Source of the DNA: Phycisphaeraceae bacterium
GTDB lineage: Bacteria > Planctomycetota > Phycisphaerae > Phycisphaerales > Phycisphaeraceae
Assembly (NCBI GenBank): GCA_020851395.1
Contig: JADZCW010000057.1
Coordinates: forward strand, 1-11,246
DNA length: 11,246 nucleotides
Direction of reading: 5' to 3'
The notes beneath the pieces are model-generated. The model worked only from the letters and a program-made list of their open reading frames with translations, was not told where the DNA came from and ran no database searches. Shown piece by piece: positions 6,631 to 11,246 of the stretch; position 1 is the stretch's first letter; every line of letters starts with the position of its first letter. The position numbers and the translations under genes were made by a program.

Positions 6631-7902
6631 TCAAGATTTCGCGGAGGCCAGGTCGCGGGCGGTCTGGTTGGGTGAGCTCTGCGCACTGTGGGGTGAATGC
6701 GCCTCGACGGCCATCATCAGGGCGGTCAGGTCGTCGATCTGGTGGAGGGAGCCGATCTGCTGGTCGAGGTTGCCGGCGAGCTGCTCGAGGGCCTCGATCA
6801 TGGGGCCTTTGGCGAGGTGCTGGAACTGGCGGGCGAAGTCGGGGTTGAAGACTTTCTTGCGGCCGTCGGCGGCGTCGATCTTGGGGAAGGCGAGCTCGAA
6901 GCCGTCGCTGTAGATCAAGAGGCGATCGCCGGGGCCGAACTGCACCGTCTGCTCCTCGAAGCTGGTCTCGTGGAAGACGCCCAGGAGGCTGCCCTGGGGT
7001 TCGAGCAGTTCGGTCTGGCCGTCGGCGCGCAGGATGAGCGGGGCGGGGTGGCCGGCACGAGCGATGTTGAGGGTGCGCTTCTCGGCATCGAGGATGCCGT
7101 AGACGGCCGTGGCGGTGCGGACCTTGCCCGTCTGCTGGCGGATCATCTGGAGGTTGATCCAGGACAGGACCTGATTGGGCGAGGCCTCGGAGAGGCTGGT
7201 GGCGGAGCGCAGGGCCTCGAGGAGGAAGACGGTCATCATCGCGGCGGGGACGCCATGGCCGACGGCGTCGCCGAGGAACAGACCCACGCGTCCGTGGCCT
7301 AGGTCGCGGACGTCGTAGACGTCACCGCTGACGTAGGTGGCTGGGCGGAAGAGGGCGGCGAAGGAGATCCCAGAAAGCTGTGGGAGCTTGGCGGGCAAGA
7401 GCTCATGCTGGAGCTGGGCGGCCAGGCGCATCTCCTCGTCCATGGCCTGGACCTGTCGGCAGGCGCCGGCCTGGTTGGCCAGGGCGAGGTTCAGCTCGGA
7501 GGTCAGCGAGCGAACGGTCGTCGTCTGCAGACACACGGCCCGCAGGAGCGCGACGAGGCAGTCGGGTGCAGCGGTGGGGGGGGCGACGAGCAGGCCCTCG
7601 GCGGTGACGCTGCCGGGAGGGCGTTTTTCATCCGGCAGGGAGATCACCCCCGGATAGCGTTTTTCTTCGATCAGGGCGAGCAATTCGTCGAGATGATCCG
7701 TCGTGTCGCCCGTCTGGATGACAATCCACAGGCCGACGGTCTGCTTGAGCCACTGGGGGTGGGTGAGCATGTCGCCGACAGCCATCGGGGCGATGGGGGG
7801 GCGATCACCCTGCGCGGCCCACACGTCCATGGCCTGGCGCACGAAGGGCTGCTCCAGGGCGGCGGGCGAGGAACCGATCAGGCTCAGGGCGGCTGGGGGC
7901 AT
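6631..7902 (-). CDS. SpoIIE/RsbU-type PP2C serine/threonine phosphatase with N-terminal receiver-like domain
   Basis: This 423-residue protein has three parts. Residues 1-120 alternate hydrophobic strands and helices like a response-regulator receiver (LSLIG, VGLWIVIQTG, GVISLP, GLLVAPP), but the third strand ends in QTG and not in the phospho-acceptor Asp. Residues 121-170 form a helical, probably coiled-coil linker ending in AAQLQHELLP, a signature at the entry to RsbU-type domains. Residues 171-400 are the phosphatase: SGDVYD (192-197), GDAVGHG (211-217), ARAGHPAPL (281-289), GSLLGVF (304-310), YSDGF (331-335) and DDLTALMM (390-397), so the metal-binding Asp residues are present. Relatives dephosphorylate anti-sigma-factor antagonists in partner-switching pathways. 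No antagonist or anti-sigma gene is adjacent. The Ser/Gln-rich tail is non-conserved. It lies 63 nt after the DUF192 gene; the start has neither a clear Shine-Dalgarno nor a -10 motif. Confidence 0.92.
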   Translation of the reverse strand: MPPAALSLIGSSPAALEQPFVRQAMDVWAAQGDRPPIAPMAVGDMLTHPQWLKQTVGLWIVIQTGDTTDHLDELLALIEEKRYPGVISLPDEKRPPGSVTAEGLLVAPPTAAPDCLVALLRAVCLQTTTVRSLTSELNLALANQAGACRQVQAMDEEMRLAAQLQHELLPAKLPQLSGISFAALFRPATYVSGDVYDVRDLGHGRVGLFLGDAVGHGVPAAMMTVFLLEALRSATSLSEASPNQVLSWINLQMIRQQTGKVRTATAVYGILDAEKRTLNIARAGHPAPLILRADGQTELLEPQGSLLGVFHETSFEEQTVQFGPGDRLLIYSDGFELAFPKIDAADGRKKVFNPDFARQFQHLAKGPMIEALEQLAGNLDQQIGSLHQIDDLTALMMAVEAHSPHSAQSSPNQTARDLASAKS

Positions 7903-7965
7903 GTGACAACAGTCCAGGCGCGAGGGCGCGTCGAGCGCGGCAATCGACCTGCAACCATCATCGGG

Positions 7966-8472
7966 TCAGGGGGAGACAGGCTTGAGGGAATCGAATGGTA
8001 AATCCAGCTTTTGCCCGGGCTTGAGACGAAGCCGCTCGATGCTCCCGCCGGGCAGTTCCAGGGCGTATTGCGCCGGCCAGCGGCTGGAATAACGCTTAAG
8101 GTCCAGCTCCGGCGTGCCCGGGGGCTCGACGGCCATGGCGTGCATCTCGATGATTCGGCCGGCGGGGCTGAGGAAGATCACGTCGATGGGCACCAGGCAC
8201 TCGCGCATCACGAAGGTGAGCTCTTGCGGGTAACCGAAGACGAAGAGCATGCCGGCGTCAGGATCCAGGTGTGAGCGGCCGCTGAGGCCCCGATAATGTG
8301 CGGCGTTGTCGAGCGCGAGCTCGAGGGTGAAGGACTGGCCGTCGATTGTGGCGGTGATGGTGCTCGGCTGCGAGGTCGGCGCGGTGGTGCGGGAGCAGGC
8401 GGCGAGGAGGCAGGCCGCGAGCAGGGTGAGAGCGGTGGGGGGGTGACGACGGATTATCGACCGAGCAGCCAT
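7966..8472 (-). CDS. DUF192-family putative lipoprotein
   Basis: This 168-residue protein begins with basic residues (RSIIRRH), a hydrophobic stretch and two overlapping lipobox-like sequences, LLAAC ending at Cys21 and LLAAC ending at Cys26; Cys26, followed by a Ser/Thr/Pro-rich spacer, is the better lipidation site. A DUF192 domain fills the rest: HYRGLSGRSHLDPDAGMLFVF (59-79 region), FVMRECLVPIDVIFL, and ALELPGGSIERLRLKPGQKL at the C-terminal end. DUF192 proteins are small beta-rich proteins of unknown biochemical function, often exported. The predicted location is the outer face of a membrane. The ATG at 8470-8472 lies inside the end of gluQ (19-bp overlap) and has GAGG 7 nt upstream, so it is probably cotranscribed and translationally coupled to gluQ. 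Confidence 0.9.
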   Translation of the reverse strand: MAARSIIRRHPPTALTLLAACLLAACSRTTAPTSQPSTITATIDGQSFTLELALDNAAHYRGLSGRSHLDPDAGMLFVFGYPQELTFVMRECLVPIDVIFLSPAGRIIEMHAMAVEPPGTPELDLKRYSSRWPAQYALELPGGSIERLRLKPGQKLDLPFDSLKPVSP

Positions 8473-9413
8473 GCGTGATCCTCGGGGGTGAAGATAATAT
8501 CTTCACCCGGAAGTTGAGAGATGTCCAAGTGGGCCAGAAGGTCCTGGAGGGTGCAGGGCTCGCGTGCGGCGCGCAGGCCGGACCAGAAGGCGATCAGGCC
8601 CAGGACGCGCCGGGCGGGGACGCCGATCTGACGGTAGGTCGCCAGGCGCGTGTCGCCGTGGCGCTTGGCCAGGCGGCGACCGTCCTGGCCGCGGACGAGC
8701 GGGAGATGCCACCAGCGCGGGCCGTCTTGGCCGGTGAGCCAGCGGTGGAGCCAGATCTGCCGGGCGGTGGAGTCCAGCAGGTCGTCGCCACGCACGACGT
8801 CGGTCACGCCCTGACGGGCGTCGTCGACGACGACGGCGAGCTGATAGGCGGGGAGTTGGGCCTTGGTGGCGACGAGGAAGTCGCCGACGCTGGTCTGGAC
8901 GTTGATCGACTGAGGGCCGCGGAGCTCGTCGGTGAAGGTGACGGGCTCGTCGGGGACGATGACGCGCCAGGCTGTGGCGTCGCGGGGCGACCAGGTGAAG
9001 GCTGAGACGTCTTTCGGGCGGCAGACACCGGGGTAGCGCGGCTCGGCGTCGCCCTCGTGGGGGGCGGACTGGGCGAGCTCGATCTCGCGGCGGGAGCAGG
9101 TGCAGGGATAGATGCGGCCCTGGTGGGCGAGTTCAGCCAGGGCGGCGTGATAGGGGGCTAGATCGTTGGCTTGGTGGTAGGGGCCCTCGTCCCAGTCCAC
9201 GCCTAACCAGCGAAGATCGTCAAGGGCTTGTTGATCAGCCCCACGTTTGGTGCGGGGGGTGTCCAGGTCCTCGATGCGGAGGATGACGCGCCAGCCGCGC
9301 CGGCGGGCGAGGAGCCAGTTCAGGACGAACGTGCGGGCATTGCCCAGGTGCAACGCTCCGGTGGGCGAGGGGGCGAGGCGCGTGACGGGCGGGCGTTCTG
9401 GTGAGGCGGACAT
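8454..9413 (-). CDS. gluQ: Glutamyl-Q tRNA(Asp) synthetase
   Basis: This 319-residue class I enzyme resembles the catalytic half of glutamyl-tRNA synthetase and lacks the anticodon-binding half, which identifies it as GluQRS. It activates glutamate and attaches it to the queuosine base at position 34 of tRNA(Asp). APSPTGALHLGNART (14-28) is the HIGH region, and RRLAKRHGD (246-254) is the degenerate KMSKS loop. Cys104, Cys106, Tyr127 and Cys131 match the GluQRS zinc site. RIEDLD (46-51) and the SVGDFLVATK/AYQLAVVVDD region (175-198) are typical of the Glu-binding pocket. A C-terminal extension of about 30 residues carries the start of the next gene. The ATG at 9411-9413 has no Shine-Dalgarno sequence and lies 23 bp from the purN ATG. 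It heads the unit gluQ, DUF192, phosphatase. Confidence 0.95.
   Translation of the reverse strand: MSASPERPPVTRLAPSPTGALHLGNARTFVLNWLLARRRGWRVILRIEDLDTPRTKRGADQQALDDLRWLGVDWDEGPYHQANDLAPYHAALAELAHQGRIYPCTCSRREIELAQSAPHEGDAEPRYPGVCRPKDVSAFTWSPRDATAWRVIVPDEPVTFTDELRGPQSINVQTSVGDFLVATKAQLPAYQLAVVVDDARQGVTDVVRGDDLLDSTARQIWLHRWLTGQDGPRWWHLPLVRGQDGRRLAKRHGDTRLATYRQIGVPARRVLGLIAFWSGLRAAREPCTLQDLLAHLDISQLPGEDIIFTPEDHAWLLGR
8480..8483 (-). promoter_or_regulatory. Shine-Dalgarno site of the DUF192 gene, inside gluQ
   Basis: GAGG (as part of GAGGAT) on the minus strand lies 7 nt before the ATG at 8472, inside the last codons of gluQ. It supports this start and the 19-bp overlap. Confidence 0.65.
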
Positions 9414-9419
9414 TGTCCG

Positions 9420-9428
9420 AGTATCGTA
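9420..9428. promoter_or_regulatory. Overlapping back-to-back -10 elements of gluQ and purN
   Basis: TATCGT (9422-9427, plus strand) ends 9 nt before the purN ATG, and TACGAT (9428-9423, minus strand) ends 9 nt before the gluQ ATG. The two hexamers occupy nearly the same base pairs, centred on GTATCGTAC, whose outer triplets are symmetric. Each matches TATAAT at 4 of 6 positions. Neither gene has a Shine-Dalgarno sequence. No good -35 element is evident on either side, where it would lie inside the divergent coding region. Confidence 0.4.
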
Positions 9429-9436
9429 CCCGCATC

Positions 9437-10066
9437 ATGGCGAAACCCGGTGACGCATCGAGGGCCACGTCCGCCAAGCCGCTGCGGCTGGCGGTGCTGA
9501 TCAGCGGCGGGGGGCGGACGCTGATCAACCTGGCGGAGCAGATCGACGCGGGCGAGCTGGCGGCACAGATCGTCTGCGTGATCAGCTCACGCGGCGATGC
9601 GGCGGGCGTCGAGCGGACACGGAAACGCGGCTTGGCTGTGCAGGTGGTTGAGCGCAAGAGCTTCCGGGGGTCTGCTGAGTTCTCGGGTGTTGTCTGGCCG
9701 ATCGTCCGGCAGTCCGGGGCGGAGCTGGTGTGTCTGGCGGGGTTTCTGAGTCTGCTGGTGATCCCGGACGACTTCGCGGGCCGAGTCATCAACATCCATC
9801 CGGCCCTGTTGCCCAAGTTCGGCGGGCCCGGCATGTTCGGCCACCACGTGCACGAGGCGGTGCTGGCGGCGGGTGAGAAGGAGTCGGGTTGCACGGTGCA
9901 TTACTGCGACCAGAGCTACGACACGGGGGCGATCGTCGTGCAGCGGAGATGTCCGGTGCTGCCTGGGGACACGCCGGACACGCTGGCGGCGCGGGTGTTC
10001 GAGCAGGAGTGCATCGCGTACCCGCAGGCGATCCGGAAGATCGCGGCGGAAGTCCGGGGCCGGTGA
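9437..10066 (+). CDS. purN: Phosphoribosylglycinamide (GAR) formyltransferase
   Basis: This 209-residue enzyme transfers a formyl group from 10-formyltetrahydrofolate to glycinamide ribonucleotide, the third step of purine synthesis. LRLAVLISGGGRTLINL (16-32) is the phosphate-binding opening, with GGG in place of the common GNG. The catalytic triad is visible as Asn119 and His121 in INIHPALLPKFGG, and Asp162 in SYDTGAIV. The segment GMFGHHVHEAVLAAG then GCTVHYCDQSYDTG is characteristic of this family. A GTG at 9401 in the same frame would extend it by 12 residues into the gluQ start, but ATG at 9437 is preferred: it lies 9 nt after a -10-like TATCGT and still precedes the conserved start by about 15 residues. 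It is a single-gene unit; no other pur genes are adjacent. Confidence 0.95.
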   Translation: MAKPGDASRATSAKPLRLAVLISGGGRTLINLAEQIDAGELAAQIVCVISSRGDAAGVERTRKRGLAVQVVERKSFRGSAEFSGVVWPIVRQSGAELVCLAGFLSLLVIPDDFAGRVINIHPALLPKFGGPGMFGHHVHEAVLAAGEKESGCTVHYCDQSYDTGAIVVQRRCPVLPGDTPDTLAARVFEQECIAYPQAIRKIAAEVRGR

Positions 10067-10075
10067 GCGAGGACC

Positions 10076-10112
10076 AAAGAAAAAGCGGCTGGAGGCGTGA
10101 ACCTCCAGCCGC
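10076..10112 (-). terminator. Rho-independent terminator of the PEP-CTERM gene
   Basis: GCGGCTGGAGG (10085-10095) pairs perfectly with CCTCCAGCCGC (10102-10112), an 11-bp stem with a 6-nt loop (CGTGAA). The plus strand has AAAGAAAAA on its left side, so on the minus strand the hairpin is followed by TTTTTCTTT. This orientation fits termination of the leftward PEP-CTERM gene, whose stop is about 40 nt upstream. On the plus strand no T-run follows the stem, so it is not a standard terminator for purN, although the hairpin lies just past its stop. Confidence 0.85.
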
Positions 10113-10151
10113 GTCAGGACCGAGGGCATCCCCGGATCAGGGTGTCAAGAC

Positions 10152-11246
10152 TTACCGGCGCCGCAGCAGGGCCAGGCCGCCGAGGGCGAGCAGGCCGAGG
10201 CCGGCCGGCTCGGGGATGAAGGTGTAGTGGACATCAAAGGAATAGTCGCCGCCGGTGTCGTCGGGCTCGATCCAGGCGACGAGGCCCGTGTTGCCGTCGA
10301 CCGCGGGGTACTGGGCGTTCTTGGCGCCGGTGGCGATCGGGAAGATGTCGCCGGTGGAGATCTTCATGCCGTAGATGTCGTTGTTGCCGGAGGCGACCTT
10401 GCGCTGCCAGACGAGATAGTCGCCGTCGAGCATGGGCTCCTCATCGCCGGCGGCGAAGTTCAGGAGCGTCGACCAGGTGCTGGTGGCCACGTCGTAGACG
10501 ATGACCTCGGTGAGTTTGGAGCCGAAGCCGTCGGTCGTGGACTCATCACGGACGGCCAGGACGAGCTTGTTGCCCGTGCTGTCGACCTGGATCTTCTGCG
10601 GATAGAGCGTGGCGGTCGTCTTGGAGGATGTCCAGATGACCGTCTCGGTGTCCGTGGCGACGTTGTACATGGTGCGACGATAATCGTCGGCGGTGTCGTC
10701 GTTCCAGGCCATGGTGTCGCCGCTGATGCGGGGGGCGGTGCCGAACTCGGTGCTGGCGTTGGAGCCGCGGAAGACCATCGAACCATCGCTGCCGTCAAAA
10801 GTGGCGGGGTTGATGAGGTTCGTGGTCATGGCGGGGTCCCAGTCCTGGATGGCCAGCAGGCCGTTGCCGTTAACGTCGGCGAAGTGCCACTGTTCGCCGG
10901 GGTTGTTGACGTGGGTGAAGGTGCCGGTGCTGATCTGGTAGACGATGCCACCCATGGTCAGGGGCTCGTTGTAGCCGATGTAGTCGCCTTCGAAACCAAT
11001 CTGGGGCGTCCAGGGAGCCCAGCCGGCAACCCAGGCCAGTTCAGAGGCGACCATGGCGCCGTTGGGATCGCCGCCGGCCCGGCCGAGAACTTTGAGGGTG
11101 TTGGTCTGGGTGTCGTAAAGGTTGACGTAGCCGACGACCCAGGTGTCGTTGACGTCGGCGAAGGCGAAGTCGCCCCAGGCGATCCGGTTGTCCTGGACGA
11201 GCGGACGCAGGACGCGCTTGGAGTTCTTCAGGGCGATGTTGTCACC
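10152..11246 (-). CDS. PEP-CTERM protein with beta-propeller-like repeats, 5' truncated by window
   Basis: The frame is open from the right edge to TAA at 10152-10154, giving 364 visible residues; the Met at 11054 is internal, because conserved-looking repeat sequence continues upstream of it. The body is a series of degenerate strand units with recurring phrases such as DNRIAWGDF, SGDTMAWND, VIVYDVATSTW, DGDYLVWQR and GLVAWIEPD. These resemble TolB-like or other beta-propeller blades. The end is a PEP-CTERM sorting signal: PEPAGLG, a Leu/Ala/Gly hydrophobic helix, and a final RRR. In organisms with an exosortase such proteins are exported and processed at the PEP site. The visible part contains no catalytic motif, and the function is unknown. 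It is followed by a strong terminator. The start, signal peptide and promoter lie beyond the window. Confidence 0.86.
   Translation of the reverse strand, partial: GDNIALKNSKRVLRPLVQDNRIAWGDFAFADVNDTWVVGYVNLYDTQTNTLKVLGRAGGDPNGAMVASELAWVAGWAPWTPQIGFEGDYIGYNEPLTMGGIVYQISTGTFTHVNNPGEQWHFADVNGNGLLAIQDWDPAMTTNLINPATFDGSDGSMVFRGSNASTEFGTAPRISGDTMAWNDDTADDYRRTMYNVATDTETVIWTSSKTTATLYPQKIQVDSTGNKLVLAVRDESTTDGFGSKLTEVIVYDVATSTWSTLLNFAAGDEEPMLDGDYLVWQRKVASGNNDIYGMKISTGDIFPIATGAKNAQYPAVDGNTGLVAWIEPDDTGGDYSFDVHYTFIPEPAGLGLLALGGLALLRRR

Noticed and set aside
9401..9436. GTG start for purN 12 codons upstream.
   Set aside because: It would place the purN start inside the gluQ start region, and the added residues are not conserved-looking. 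The ATG at 9437 fits the -10 spacing.
1..11246. A defence, secretion or secondary-metabolite system linking the unknown genes.
   Set aside because: The genes are housekeeping or common accessory families on several transcription units, with no nuclease, helicase, toxin-antitoxin or modular synthase, so a novel system is not supported.

Overview
The window reads as ordinary chromosomal sequence from a GC-rich member of the Planctomycetota, probably Phycisphaerae-like. The evidence is a secreted protein ending in a PEP-CTERM sorting tail of the planctomycete style (PEP, Leu/Gly-rich membrane segment, RRR), a CACGGAG-type intergenic repeat, a DUF3604 protein, few Shine-Dalgarno sites and very high third-position GC. 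The lineage is an inference. No mobile element, CRISPR array, rRNA or tRNA was seen.

Layout. The left edge carries the 3' end of a plus-strand VOC/glyoxalase-fold gene, whose last 26 bp overlap the 3' end of a convergent DUF3604/PHP-like gene. From 5755 down to 190 four minus-strand genes follow one another: aspS (aspartyl-tRNA synthetase), a membrane acyltransferase-3 protein beginning 1 nt after aspS, an alpha/beta hydrolase, and the DUF3604 protein. ribE (riboflavin synthase) is divergent from aspS and converges on a second minus-strand block, with a short CACGGAG repeat between them. That block, read from 9413 to 6631, is gluQ (glutamyl-Q tRNA(Asp) synthetase), a DUF192 lipoprotein that overlaps gluQ by 19 bp, and a SpoIIE/RsbU-type PP2C phosphatase. 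purN (GAR transformylase) is divergent from gluQ, with only 23 bp between the two start codons. At the right edge a minus-strand PEP-CTERM protein, 5'-truncated by the window, ends in a strong hairpin plus T-tract terminator.

How the genes relate. Two enzymes act on tRNA(Asp): AspRS charges it, and GluQRS glutamylates queuosine-34 on it. AspRS carries the His/Gly pair associated with non-discriminating enzymes that also charge tRNA(Asn), which would imply a GatCAB amidotransferase elsewhere in the genome. ribE and purN are housekeeping cofactor and purine genes. The remaining genes look like accessory envelope, hydrolytic or signalling functions whose substrates cannot be read from sequence.

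The most distinctive pattern is transcriptional. Five genes have a -10-like TANNNT hexamer 7 to 9 nt before the ATG and no Shine-Dalgarno sequence, which suggests leaderless mRNAs; aspS and the DUF192 gene instead have clear Shine-Dalgarno sites. No convincing novel multi-gene system was found.
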